The notes: generated by a model not told the origin, from the letters alone. Counted from the first letter of the stretch, positions 1-13,192 are shown. The stretch: 64,000 nt of DNA from Telopea speciosissima (GCF_018873765.1 NC_057924.1:15153001-15217000), one strand, 5' to 3'. Translations and numbers: made by a program.

Positions 1-1040
1 CGAGTCAGATTTAGGAAAGCCCAAAACATTAAAAAAAAAAAAAAACACATATGTAATTGGGTTACTTTCATTGTGGAAAGAATCGGGTCAAATGGAGTCA
101 AGACAAGAAAGTTATGAGTGATTTTGTGGCTAGTGGATTGGACTTGTGCAATCAATAGGTTCCAGTAGCCTACCGGTTGATACCGGTAGAGGATCTAGTT
201 GACCGAATCATGTCGATCGGAGCTCTGGTTGACCAATATGAGACCGTTAGGATTAGCGAAGTGGGTCAGTGGCCTACCGGTTGACCGGCAGGATGCGAAA
301 TAGACCATTTAAGTTCAGTTTTGGCTCTTTTGGATCATTCCAAAAGATCAAAAAAGAGAGGAAAGAAAGAGAAGGAGACAGGGAAAGAAGAAAAGAGAGA
401 TTTGAAGCTAAAGGATTGTTATACGGTCGAGGGGAACGCATCTTGGGTTGAAGAAGACCTAAAAACGAGTTCAGAGAGGGTTTTTGGTTCAAAAAGGTAA
501 ACCCTAGATGTCTTTATCAATTTCTTTGGGTGTTAAGTATGATTTGATCTATTACAAAGTTCCCTAATAGCATTATTAAGGCTTTAAATTGATTTATATA
601 GAAAGGAGATGAAATCTCATAAAGTTATTGAAGAAAAAATAGTAAAAACCCGATATTAGGTATAGTATATATGGCAATGAGGCCTCATTAGCCAACATTC
701 TCCTACTTAGTCCATATTGCCACATGCCAAGTAAATGTCTTAAGTTACATTTAATATATGGTCATAGATTAAACATCAATTATTTCTTAATATTCAAAAT
801 GAAAAACTCCAACCCATGAATCATGGCAGTATATGTATAATATGTACGTCACTCCCTTCCATAAATCACAATGACTTATCATTTCCACAATGAATCCTTA
901 TATGATTAGTTTCAACTTTTGAAAATCAACTCGACGATTAATTCTGAATCAACCACATGGTCAATCCCATGCTAATTTGACTGCATATCCTTTGAGATCT
1001 TGCTTGAGAGTTTCTCTACACAGTTTAGCATTGCAAGCTT
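1..1040 (-). mobile_element. Candidate copia-type LTR edge and adjoining 3' interior
   Basis: Reading the minus strand, a polypurine-like CTAAGTAGGAGAA (698-710) is followed by TGTTGGCTAATGAGGCC, the usual form of a copia 3' LTR start. The LTR would extend from 697 toward or beyond position 1 and contains CTATATAAAT. The stretch 711-1040 would be the decayed 3' interior. No pol motif can be read and the other LTR edge is not seen. Confidence 0.35.
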
Positions 1041-3789
1041 TGCATTTTCATAATCCAGTTCAGACCAAAAAATAAGTTTAGAGAAAGAACAAATTATAGA
1101 AGAACATCACCTCCTTGATTTTTTCAGAGTAGAAATCTTAAAATAGAATTTGGAGTGGCTTTTGAGTTTGAGAATCGCCTCTCGTCATAACTGCATTTGG
1201 GCCTCTTTTTTCATATTGTTCCTCCCACCCATTATGACCCACCTAACATGTCCTCTCTCTTCTCTCCATCATCTTTTTCCTTGCACTCTCTCTTTCTCTC
1301 CCTACTCTTTCAGACTACTCCTTCTTGAACCATCCCATCCATCTAACCAAATGAAGTGGGGTGGGATATGTTGTGTCAATTTTCTTAACACAAGAGAATT
1401 GACCAGCATATCCTGAAGGCAAATTTTGATATCTTGAAGGTGGGGGCGGAGTTGTTTGGCTGCAAATAGAAAGAGATGTAAACGTATTGAATACGGATTC
1501 AGATTATTCCTTGACTAGATACCAATACCCCTAAAAAGATACAAGTGTGAATCAATTTCGGATTTTCGACTATCCATTTACATCCTTAGTTGCAAAGTTA
1601 GCTGAAATTGGTTGTTGCTTGGAGAGTCAAGTCCAGTTGTCCTTCATGTCATCCCAGTGTTGTTTGATACATAATATTGCATTTGTAGAAAGATATTAAA
1701 ATCGGAATTGGCCAGAGTCGGTCCCAAAAACCTTAGAATTGTTCATCAAATCTAAAAATTTAGCGATTCCAGTGATTAAAACCCTAGAATTGACCATCTT
1801 CAAATCCTTCAATCAACTGGCGATTCGACTTATCCGATTCCAATTTTTCTGAATTTCAATGAAGATAAAAGAAATAAACCCAATTTATTAAAAACAAAAA
1901 ACATACAGTACTTTTTTGTTTACAACTCTTTTTTTAGAGGATCCACAATGCTAATGAAAAGCAAAGGGAGAGAAGCCAAAATATGGGCAATAATGAAGAA
2001 AAATTGAAAGAAACTTCTTAATTCTGATGGGAGATTGGGGATGTAAGCATTAAAGGTTGGAATACTGATAGTTGAATGTCCCCTCTTTTACATGAACTGC
2101 ACACAGCGGCTTTAAATATCCTTGTGAAGGCATTTTCCAAGCAAGAAATATATACAATTTCTCATTTATGAAACCTTTCTGTAGAGCTCCCACTGGCACA
2201 TTTTAGAGAAGCTGGGTCTACTTATTAAGATAGGCATCTTTACTTGAGGATTTAATTAAGATCTATTAATTCTAGTCTCTAGCCTTGTTCCCTTGCCCGA
2301 GTGGGAGTAAGGTGATCGTTTCTCTTTTTGCTGTGTCTACGCAGTACGGTCCTGCAAAAAGAACATAATGAGCAAAATAAACTTTCAATTATATCATAAG
2401 ATGAGCTTTTAAGCCGCAAAGAAAACTGATAGTGACCATTGGTGAGTTTTGTGACAACAACTGATCAAGAAGTAGAATAGATGTGAGGATATCCCATTGC
2501 CACTCCAGCCTGTTGCAGACAAGAATGGGTGGCTAAGCAATAGGCACCTCAGCTCCTCACCCATATACTGTGAAGGCATTGAAGATCACAACTTCCAACA
2601 AAACAGTACCCTTTTATTGTTGAAACCGGCCTACAAATTCCACCGACTTTAGTGTTCTTTTATTTATTTATTTTATTATATTATTATTATTTTTTTGAAT
2701 TATTCTTGGTGAATTAAGTCTTTATCATTTAATTTCTTAATTATTGATGCTTTAGTTAATGTTAGTAGAATAATACCCATGTCATTTTTTTTACTTTGTT
2801 CACAAATATCTTCTTAGGTTTTAGTATTTCTAAGATACCCTTCGATATTCCATTTCTTTAGCTACGAGCCCGGGTAATAGGAAAGTTTCTGCAACTTGGC
2901 TGGCTGCAAAATTTTATCCTTATCCAACTAAGAGAGGACTCCTAGAATTGGACCAAAGTTATTTTCAACTTTGTAGTTTGTACAATAGGGATAGAGCGTA
3001 CAATGAGGCAAATTAATTAAGGGAATAATGACTCCCCATAAATGGCTAGATCCTCTACAACCACCATGAGAGAAAACCCTCTTGCCTAAAGTTTTTATAA
3101 GAGACGCAAAGTTAAGTTTTAATCATTTTTTTTTTTGGTAGAAATAATGAGAAACTTTATTAAGATCAAAGTGAATTACACATGGATGAAGTTCAACATA
3201 ACTCTAGGATCCATGGATCGGAATTTGGTTAGCCTGTTATGCACGTTACCAACAACGCCTTCCTTGCCAGTGTTTAATCATTTAATCAGGCACATGTCCA
3301 CTTAAAGGTGGACTGAAACTTTGCATGCATGTCAATAAATGGTGAAGTAAAACAAGGATTTGATATGGAATGAAAGTGGACTAGTGCTATCTACCCTCAC
3401 ATGTTTAAATTGGGAGCATAGCAACATTTCATCAAGTCATTCCTCATGTATTTAACATAAACGCCTTCATGATCCAAATCTAATGCATGTAAGGGTAAAC
3501 ATAAACTGTTATGTGATAAATATGACGTATTGGAAATATGTACGTGTTCATCAAACCCAAATTTAATTGAATAAATAATTTATTTGATTTTTTCTTGATA
3601 TTATTTAACAAGTTTATAAATTTGTTCCATGGGTTTTCACCTAAAACCGTTTTCGACTAAGGATAAGATTGGATATCCTATATAAATGGTCATTACATTG
3701 TATATCACTACAAATGATAATTTCAGGATATAAATGTAATTACACATCATGTATGTGTATAAAAAAATCTGATATGAATCTCACATGTT

Positions 3790-4260
3790 ATTGAAATCAA
3801 ATCGAACCGTTCAAATCGAAACCGTGAAACCATTTAATAAATGGTTCGTTTTGGTTTCGAATTTGAGACCTTGTTGTTTAGTAGTTTAAATCGAACTGAA
3901 CCATTTAAACCAACGGTAAACTGAATAATATATACATAGTAAGTTAAGTCATTTAGAGTTGATAACCAACTATGGTAAGAAAAAACAAATCCTACTATAA
4001 AATTAAGAGACATTCAAAGCTTTTGAATAAAAAATTATAACCTTACAATTATTATAAGAACATATAACGATAACCAATTCAATTCAATGTTAAGTTTACA
4101 TCTATTTCAATAAAAAAACCAAATGAGAAAAAAGCCATTTAAGTAAAGAATTAAAAAACCGTTTAAAACCATTTAGAATTGTTTAAAGTCGTTTAAAACC
4201 AAAAACCATTGAAACCAAAACCATTTAAATCGAAACCGGACCGTTTAACACCCTTGGGCC
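3790..4260. repeat. Low-complexity field of AACCATTTAAA-type motifs
   Basis: Many imperfect copies of CCATTTAAA, ACCGTTTAA and TCGAAACCG in both orientations, ending ACCGTTTAACACCCTTGG. No gene and no clear element ends. Confidence 0.5.
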
Positions 4261-4369
4261 TATGCACATCTTGAATCACAAAATAACATATAGTAGAGTA
4301 AGGAAACTCATACCGTTCACGACGAAATGATTCTTGTGAGCAATTTCTGAAGTCCCCCACAATACAGGC

Positions 4370-4634
4370 TATAGAATATTTAGGTTTCTTTCTTTTCCTC
4401 TCCTTTAGTGTCTCTTAGCAATGTGACTATCAAACATACAAACATAGGATAGAGAGAGGACCTAGAATCCAACATTATAATCTTTAATGCAATCATCCCA
4501 TTAAAGAAAGCAATAGATTTAGGACTCTATTTCCTAATTAACCTAATTAATATGGAAATAAAATCAAGATATGGGATATTTGGTATGTCTAGATACTTAA
4601 TTGGTCATGTGGGCTATGATAATCTCCCACTTGG
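4370..4634 (-). mobile_element. Candidate LTR edge, copia type
   Basis: On the minus strand GCCAAGTGGGAGA (about 4630-4645) precedes TTATCATAGCCCACATGACC, the usual polypurine-tract/LTR junction of copia elements. The LTR would run toward lower coordinates; its far end is not resolved. Confidence 0.3.
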
Positions 4635-4636
4635 CA

Positions 4637-4780
4637 TTACAAGAAAAATGTTCATAGCGACGTTAATTACCACAGTGGAATCCACGAAAACCGTTGGTGT
4701 ATGAATCGACGGTGATTTTTTTTCACCGTCATGAATTGTGACATAGCTATTTAATCTTGACGGTTCAATAAATCAACTAT
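4637..4780. mobile_element. CACTA (En/Spm) terminus remnant
   Basis: CATTACAAGAAAAATGTTC matches the conserved plant CACTACAAGAAAAA end with one change. Subterminal short inverted motifs follow (ACCGTTGGTG, GACGGTGA, CACCGTC, TGACGGTT), as in CACTA elements. The opposite terminus was not found in the window. Confidence 0.5.
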
Positions 4781-5239
4781 GTACTGATGCAAAAAACAAA
4801 GCTAAGCTTTCCAGGCGGTACTACGCATGTGATACTAAAGATAATTATTCTTCGTTTCCACGGGTTAGAAAATTTTGAATGTATCCTATATCAACAATAA
4901 GACTGATCATAGGGATTAGTCACATTGAGAGTTGTGAAGGATTCCTAACCCAAAAAAATAAAAATAAAAAATTGTGAAGGCTACTTTCATGAAAATATCT
5001 ATTCCTGAAAATTTTTATAAAGTTTAAAACAAACATTGGAAATTTTAGTTTTACTATAAATTTTCATTTTTTAATTGTTTTTCGCATAAACAAAGTTAAC
5101 AAACGAGGGAATAAAAATCCTATTTTACAGAAAATTTCTTTTTCCCCAATTTTACTCGGAACCATAGTGAATATTTTGCAGCAGCTCTAGCCTCTAAGGT
5201 TAGGTTTATATGGAAATTCTTTCATGATTTTCCATGGGG

Positions 5240-5283
5240 CCAAACGGCCAAAATCCCCTGCTATCACGCTCGCCAACGGTTCA
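5240..5283 (+). promoter_or_regulatory. MSA-like mitosis-specific motifs upstream of DRP5A
   Basis: Two AACGG cores lie about 150-190 bp before the DRP5A start: CCAAACGGCCA (5240-5250) and CCAACGGTTCA (5273-5283). The second closely matches the plant M-specific activator consensus (YCYAACGGYYA), bound by three-repeat MYB factors in genes expressed at G2/M. The gene product acts in cytokinesis, so the location makes sense. They may lie in the promoter or the 5' leader, because the transcription start cannot be read from sequence. Confidence 0.45.
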
Positions 5284-5431
5284 TGAGTGAATTTCAAATT
5301 CAAATTCATTTCCCTCTCTCTTTCTCGGTTTCTCTCCCTCATCTCATCTTTGAGACTGTGACTGCAATTTTGGTGAGAGCGCGTGTGTGCTCGTGTTTTT
5401 CATTCCTCGAGGTTCAAGTGTTCCAACTTCA

Positions 5432-8400
5432 ATGGGAAGCCCAAGCAACTTTCTCACGACACCAACCAGAACTCCAAATCAGAAATCCGTCTCTTCTCGG
5501 ATTTCCAGAAAGCATCAAGAACCGAATTCCATGGATTCCTCTTTGAATCATTTGGCTTCCGAATTCAAGTCGAGGTTCGAGGCCTACAATCGGTTGCAGG
5601 CAGCTGCAGTTGCTTTCGGTGAGAAACTCCCCATTCCAGAAATCGTTGCTCTTGGCGGCCAGTCAGATGGCAAGAGCTCTTTGCTTGAAGCACTACTTGG
5701 CTTCCGATTCAACGTTCGGGAGGTCGAAATGGGCACTCGCAGGCCTCTCATCCTTCAGATGGTTCACGACCCTTCAGCCTTGGAGCCTCGATGCAGATTT
5801 CAGGTTCTTCCTATTCTCTTTCTTTGATTAATGCTCCAGCTTTTTCCATGTTATCGAGTATGCTGTCTTTAGGGTTTCTCTTATCTTCCTTGGGTTTTGG
5901 AAACCCTTTTAAGAATGCATCTTCGTATAATAGACGCGTTGGATGATGATACATAGATAAGGCGACAATCTTTGTAAGGGATTCATGGATTATGGTTAGG
6001 GTTCTATTGTTAATGACACTGATCTGCAGGAGTTTGCTTAATTCAATCTATTTTTTTTTTTTAAATCTTCTAAGTTCTTGTCTAATTAAGTTTAATCTTC
6101 TCATAATTATTCAATCTTTTATTCTTACACATTCGAATGTTAATACATTGACACTGGACGATTGGATACAGGAGGAAGATTCTGAAGAATATGGAAGTCC
6201 ACTTATTATGGCATCAGCGATTGCAGATCTTATTAGAACCCGAACTGAGGCACTTCTAAAGAAGACGAAAACATCAGTCTTTTCAAAGCCAATTGTGATG
6301 AGAGCAGAATACGCTCATTGCCCTAATCTCACCATTATTGACACTCCCGGCTTTGTTCTTAAGGTGGATATGCTCTTCAGCAACTTGAAGTTCTTGTTTT
6401 TTCATGCTGAATGATTAGTGCTTAACCTGAATCAAATATGCAGGCAAAGAAGGGGGAACCAGAAAATACGCCTGATGAGATCCTCTCAATGGTGAAGTCA
6501 TTGGCGAGTCCTCCCCATCGCCTTCTCCTGTTCCTTCAGCAAAGTAGTGTGGAATGGTGCTCATCACTCTGGTTGGACGCCATTCGTGAAATTGATCCAA
6601 CCTTCAGACGGACAATAATTGTTGTCTCCAAGTTTGATAATAGGCTTAAGGTACAAATGTACAGATTTTTCCAACTTTGAGCTTACTTTACAACGAAGAA
6701 TAATACAAATTGTAACTCTTTTGGTGACAAAATGGATACGAAGGAATTCAGCGACCGGTCAGAAGTGGATCGGTATTTGAGTGCAAGTGGCTACCTCGGA
6801 GACAATATTCACCCATTCTTTGTGGCTCTGCCAAAGGACAGAGGCACGGTTTCAAATGAGGAATTCCGCAGACAAATTTCTCAGGTTGACACAGAAGTCC
6901 TTCGACATCTACGTGAAGGTGTTAGTGGAGGATTTGATGAAGAAAAGTTTAGGCCTTTCATTGGTTTTGGTGGTCTTAGAGAATACTTGGAGTCTGAGCT
7001 TCAAAAGAGATACAAAGAAGCTGTACCAGCAACTCTAGCATTGCTTGAACAGCGGTGCAGCGAAGTCACCACCGAATTGGGCAGAATGGACTCCAAGATA
7101 ATTGCCACATCTGATGTTGCTCATCTTCGGAGATGTGCAATGTTGCATGTGGCTTCAATCAGCAGTCATGTGGTATGCAATATGATGCTCCGTACTGTTA
7201 TTCCTTGTTTTATCCCTGAAACTTCATACATATAATTTACAGTGAAATGAAACACACTTCTCTTGTTGTGAAGGGGACATTGATTGATGGAGCAGCAGAT
7301 CCTGCCCCAGAGCACTGGGGGAAAACAACAATAGAGGAGCAGACAGAGAGTGGTGTTGGAAGTTGGCCTGGTGTCACTGCTGATATAAAACCTCCAAATG
7401 CTACCCTAAGGCTCTATGGGGGAGCAGCATTTGAGAGGGTAATGCATGAATTTCGTTGCGCTACATATTCCATTGAGTGCCCACCTGTGTCTAGGGAGAA
7501 GGTAAAACTACTATACAGCTAGCTATCCTAGAAGTGGACATTAAAGAATTTGATCTTTTTAGAATCTGAAAGGAAGAAAGCTTCATTCTTTGTTGTGACA
7601 GGTTGCAAATATACTAATTGCCCATGCTGGCCGAGGTGGGGGTGGGGGAATAACAGAGGCAGCTGCGGAGATAGCACGTGCTGCTGCTCGATCATGGCTT
7701 GCTCCTCTTCTTGACACTGCCTGTGATAGACTTGCATTTGTTTTGGGGAACCTATTTGAACTTGCTATAGAACGCAATCGCAGCCATGAATTCTCAGATT
7801 GTAAGAAGCCATTTGATATTTCAACACTTCATACTCTACATATTATCCCTTTATTTGTAATTTTATCTCATATCTCTTAGTTCTCTCTTTTATCAATAGA
7901 TATAGAAAAGCATATTTCTTGTGACTTAATCCATTCAGATATCCTTCTGTTAAAAAGATTAAATTTTGAAGTCAACCTAAACCAAGACCCTTAAGACAAT
8001 ATGAGGTTCTTGCTCCATCCTTTTCCTTTGAAAACTATATTGTGGACAAGAATCCAGTGGCAAACTGTGATGCCGAGATGCTATCCTTCTATTTGTGTCA
8101 AGTAAATTTCAGGGTAAACTGTGCATCCACTTCATATTAATGACATTTTATGCTGTATCCAAATAATTTGAAGAAAAGCTTTATGCAACCTTGTCAAACT
8201 TCCTTATGATGGCTTCAACAATGCCTTTCCTTTTTTAAAAGTGCTTGGTTCTAATTTATAATCATTATCTGCTTGAGAACAGATAGGAGGAAGAAAGGAG
8301 ATATGGATGGCTATGTTGGTTTTCATGCTGCTTTAAGGCATTCTTACAATTGCTTCATTAGGGATCTTGCCAAAAAGTGCAAGCAACTAGTTCGTCACCA

Positions 8401-9280
8401 CCTTGAATCAATTACAAGCCCATACTCTCAAGTCTGCTATGAAAGTGACTACCTTGGAAGCTTTGGCTCGGGTGCAAACCCAACCTATAGAATCAACCAT
8501 ACTCCGGCTTCTCTATTTTGTCTTGAGCTATCTGAGGGTGTGGAAATTCACCAAGATGAAAGCATGGGAAGGGATCAGGAGAATATACCTCCTGAAAGAA
8601 ATACACAGCAAACAACACCAGGGAAAAGCACAGAAGCCAGAGATGCACTCCGGGATAGCCAATTGACTATACCTGAGACCCCATCTCCTGATCAACCATG
8701 CGATCCAGTATATGGAGGTGCTAGAAGGAAAGAAGTTGGAAACTGTGGAGAGGTTGGGGGAAGAAAACGAAACTCAAGGATGATGGCCAATGGCAAAAAT
8801 GTAGATCATCAAAAAGTCCTAAATGGTGGTTCTATGCTATTTGGAAATGGTGATACTGGATCTAGGTCAGGGTCAGCTTACTCAGCTATTTGTTCCTCAG
8901 CTGCACAGCATTTTGCCAGAATTCGTGAAGTTCTCGTTGAGCGAACTGTAACATCAACTCTCAACTCTGGATTTTTAACTCCTTGGTAAGCTTTTCCCCC
9001 AAGTCAATTAAAATTTCTTCATGTTCTTGATTTACACATTGTTCTGATACTTTGTGAGTACATTTTGTTTCTCTTTTATTGCTGGTGTTACAGTCGAGAT
9101 AGGCTTGTGGTGGCACTTGGTTTAGATTTGTTTGCTGTGAATGATGATAAATTCATGGATATGTTCGTGGCACCTGGTGCAATTGATGTCCTTGAGAATG
9201 AACGCCAATCACTCCATAAGCGCCAGAAGATACTTCAGTCTTGCTTGCATGAGTTCAAGAGCATTGCTCGGGCACTTTGA
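5432..9280 (+). CDS. DRP5A: Dynamin-related protein 5A (cytokinesis dynamin), 8 exons
   Basis: Large GTPase of the dynamin family. DRP5A proteins act in plant cytokinesis and are the closest plant relatives of the chloroplast-division dynamin ARC5/DRP5B. Exons: 5432-5803, 6172-6363, 6444-6650, 6744-7172, 7274-7501, 7602-7800, 8283-8985, 9094-9280. All introns are GT-AG and the joined frame is open for 838 aa (Arabidopsis DRP5A is about 817). GTPase motifs: G1 GGQSDGKSS (residues 75-83), G2 Thr in GTRRP (101-105), G3 DTPG (181-184), G4 SKFD (250-253, with Ser in place of the usual Thr). The dynamin middle region follows, then a polar linker in exon 7 (ENIPPE, TPSPDQP) and a conserved C-terminal helical end (RDRLVVALGLDLF). 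The start ATG is chosen because MGSPSNFLTTPTRTP resembles the known family N-terminus; a second Met at residue 34 is less likely. Exon 7 alone encodes about 234 residues. MSA-like motifs upstream fit M-phase expression. Confidence 0.96.
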
Positions 9281-10485
9281 CAGAATATATTTTGTGGATA
9301 AAACTAAATGGCCTGTCAAAAGAGTGCTGCTGCCTTTTCATTGCTTTCGTTTTTTTTTCTTTTCATCCCAAAGCTTCGCATCTATGTGTGTAACTTCAAA
9401 GAATAGGAGATTTGTTGCAACTTCTGTTGCCAGTAAGAAGATGAAAGGCATGAGCTAGTGAATAAAAAGATGTGGTTAGTGAGCTAACCAAGAAGATAAG
9501 TATGAGCTGATCTATATTTTTTAAGCCATTCCCTGTGTTTGAAGTGCCTCTTCTTCATGAGCATCACATGTATAAATCTAATGCAATCATGCTGTCGTGA
9601 AACCATTAAATTTATCTGCAATGAAAGGAAAATAAACCTTCTCAACTGAAGGATAAACAGGAACGGGGAAGGAGGGGGGCAGACAGAAAGCAAGGTATGT
9701 GTTGCCCCCCTAAGCTAATTTAAAGCTTTATTCCCTAATCATTAAATGAAGTAAGAATCTTGAGAAACCAATCCATGATTGTTTGTAAGAAGTGTTGAAG
9801 AGTGCAGGTGATTGACTCCACAAGGCAGCATGCATTTCCATGCCATTGATCCTTCCAAACCAAACTATTTGGCCCCAATGACATATCAGAGCTACTTAGA
9901 GGTTCAGAAGCAGGTGATGATGACATATCTAACTTTCCAAGGACAAATGGAAGAGGTCTATAGTGAAAGGTTTTATTCTACCCTCATAATAGGGGTATGA
10001 GTTGGGCCATGCTGAGCAGGCTATTTAATGAATTTTGAATAGTGCTAACTAGACCCAAGGCCCGGCTTGATGTAGTTCAAACTTTAAATTTAAGCCCGAA
10101 TTTCTCATCAGCAAGCACACCTGTACCCTATAGAACTCATTATGTACTTACTGTTAGTGATGGAGTAGAAAATAAAAGGAACTATTAGATTCCAGTGAGA
10201 ATCTCCAAAGTCACTTTCAAGAGCAGCATGATTCACTATTGACATCCTTATTCCAATACTCTTTCTTAATTGGGTATGCACACCTCTCATTTGACCAAAT
10301 TTATCTTTTTAATTTCCTTCTCAATTAACAAGAATTCATTGGATCTTTTCCAAGTACAAAGTAAGATTATCTAAGTTAGAATTGATAACTAATATACTTA
10401 CATTTTCCACACAAAAACCGCATGCCTTTATTTATTTAATTTGTTTTTTTGGCCCAATATGCTGGACAACCTTTCAGATCTTTTT
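9281..10485. other. Intergenic: DRP5A 3' flank
   Basis: The DRP5A 3' UTR must begin here, but its end cannot be fixed. AT-rich DNA follows, with only short open frames that match no family I know. Confidence 0.6.
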
Positions 10486-10494
10486 ATTAATAAT

Positions 10495-13183
10495 GGGAAA
10501 AAGCTAGGTATGTTAGCGGTATATGTTGGGGTTGTGAAAACAACTTTCTCTTTGCCATGTGAGCAACGCATAAAATCGGTATGCGCAAGATCAACAAGAA
10601 CAAACAAAAAAAAACAAAAAAAAAACAATCACACAAGAGACGAGATTTACGTGGTTTGGCAATACCGCCTACATTCACGGAGTGATGATCCAATTTTACT
10701 ATGAATCAAGAGAAGAGACAATAATACAACCCTTGTGATTTGACACTCAAATCCAAGCACCCATGTACACCCTTCTCTCATCTCCCATTCACTCAACCCA
10801 CTTTTACTTTGGCTTCTTGCTTAGTCCTTATACACATGTTGCACCAACATTGTACCTCCTGGACTTTCACTTGGATCCTCACATTTTGGCTCCTCACTTA
10901 GATCAACACTAGCCTCACTTTGGAAGAGACATCTCTCTTTTATAAGGCTCATCACAACTTAGTGGTTTTCTCTCTCCTTAAAGAAAACCCACTAACTCTC
11001 TCTCCTCTTCTACCTTGTTGAGCAAGACTCATTTTCTCTCTCCTCGATGCTTGTTCAACAAGATTTGACTTTCTCTCTCCTTAGAGAAAGCTCACTCAGA
11101 CTTCTTCCAAAGACACTCTTAGAAGACTCCACCAAGCATAATGTCTTCAACCACCAAAACCACTTCCACTTTCTTGGAAGTTCCAACATAGTTAAAGACC
11201 CAACTCCTCCATTTGAAGACTTCACCTCTTTGGAAGACCCCACCTCATTGGAAACCTCCAACACTTAGAAGACTTCACCTCTTGCATTTACTTGGAAGAC
11301 CCATTCTTGCAAGCATCCACTCATTCTCTTTCTTCTTCTCATGGTAGAGAAAATCCACTACACACATCCCCAAGTGACCCACTCATATGGTACTTGCACA
11401 CATGGACTTGGACCCATCATGGCCCAACACCAACAAATTCTCTACCTTCTCCATTAGCCCATCTAGACCATTGAACCGAACCTTCAACCGGTGACCATTG
11501 AACCGAACCTTCAACCGGTCTTGAAAACTAAACCCAACAATCTCCACCTTCGCTTTTATCGTAGCCATCTTGAAGACTTGTTGAAAAAACCTATTCAATC
11601 GCATTCTTCACCCTACACACCTCTAGCGCTAGTCCCTCGAATGGTTGAACACCTCATTATCTCGATCCATTCTTCACCCTACACATCTCTAGTGCTAGTA
11701 CCTCGAATGGAGAACCCTCATCATTTCAGCTGCATTCTCATCACCCGACACATCTCTAGTGTTACTACCTCGAATGGCTGAACCTTCATCATCCATGCCC
11801 CTCTAGTCCCTCGACCACTGTCTTCACTATAAGGAGGCATCCTCTTTCTCAAACCATGTTGTAGGAGTGCCCACTGCACCTTTCCTATCCTACAACATTC
11901 AACATTCTCTTGGTGATCTAAGGAAACACCCTCCATTTTTTTTCTTCAAGAAATCTCTTCCACCACTCTCAACAACACCGTGCTTTCTCACCATCGACCC
12001 ACTGTATCAACCCAAACTCGATCGCCAACCATCAACTCTGATACCACTTGTTGGGATTGTGAAAACAACCTTCTCTTTATCATGTGAGCAACACACAAAA
12101 TCAGTATGCGCAAGATCAACAAGAACAAACAAAAGAATAAAACAATAAAACAATCACACAAGAGACGAGATTTACTTGGTTCGGCAATACCGCCTACATC
12201 CACGGAGCAATGATCCAATTTCATTATGAATCAAGAGAAGAGATAATAGTACAACCCTTGTGATTTGACACTCAAATCCATGCACCCATGTACACCCTTC
12301 TCTCATCTCCCATTCACTCAACCCACTTTTACCTTAGCTCCTTGTTTAGTCCTTGTACACATGTTGCTCCAACATTGTACCTCTTGGACTCTCACTTGGA
12401 TCCTCACATTTTGGCTCCTCACTTGGATCAACACTAGCCTCACTTTGAAAGAGACATCTCTCTTTTATAAGGCTCGTAACAACTTAGTGGTTTTCTCTCT
12501 ACTTAGAGAAAACCCACTAACTCTCTCCCCTCTTCTACCTTATTGAGCAAGACTCATTTTCTCTCTCCTCAATGCTTGTTCAACAAGATTTGACTTTCTC
12601 TCTCCTTAGAGAAACCTCACTCATACTTCTTCCAAAGAGACTCTTAGAAGACTCCACCAAACATAATGTCTTCAACCACCAAAACCACTTCTACTTTCTT
12701 CGAAGTTCCAACATAATTGAAGACCCAATTCCTCCATTTGAAGACTTCACCTCTTTGGAAGACTCCACCTCATTGGAAACCTCCAACACTTGGAAGACTC
12801 CACCTCTTGCACTAACTTGGAAGACTCATTCTTGCAAGCATCCACTCATTCTCTTTTTTCTTCTCATGGTAGAGAAAATCCACTTCACACATCCCCAAGT
12901 GACCCACTCATATGACACTTGCACACATGGACTTGGACCCATCATGGCCCAACACCAACAAATTCTCTACCTTCTCCATTAGCCCTTTTAGACCATTGAA
13001 CCGAACCTTCAACCTGTCTAGATAAAAGGCACCAAACCCAACAGTATAGCGTATACTAGCACCCTATGTGTCTATATCTTTCTTCCTCCCTTTGAGGGGT
13101 AAGGGAGTCATTTCAAAGGAGGGAAGAACGAGATAGACACATAGGGTGCTACTAGCATACCTATCCCTCTCCCATTAATAATA
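10495..13183. mobile_element. Mutator-type MITE split by an LTR retrotransposon
   Basis: The two outer pieces (10495-10523 and 13049-13183) form one foldback element of about 164 bp. Its arms share GGTATGYTAG and AGCACCCTATGTGTCTAT in inverted orientation. It is flanked by a perfect 9-bp duplication ATTAATAAT (10486-10494 and 13184-13192), the length typical of Mutator-like elements. The retrotransposon at 10524-13043 lies inside the left arm. Confidence 0.75.
10524..13043 (-). mobile_element. Non-autonomous LTR retrotransposon with long LTRs and a short internal region
   Basis: LTRs lie at 10524-11539 (1016 bp) and 12049-13043 (995 bp), both TGTTGGG...CCCAACA, highly similar. A perfect 5-bp duplication GTATA flanks the element. 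The minus-strand primer-binding site (TGGTATCAGAG, complement at about 12036-12046) sits next to the right LTR, so that is the 5' LTR. The polypurine tract is near 11540-11550. The internal region is only about 509 bp and has no gag or pol. It contains three degenerate units of about 66 bp built around CACCTCTAGCGCTAGTCCCT. Confidence 0.88.
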
Positions 13184-13192
13184 TCAAAAGAT

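Noticed and set aside
1150..1416. 88-codon plus-strand frame
   Set aside because: Low-complexity Ser/Leu/Phe sequence from a CT-rich tract; no gene evidence.
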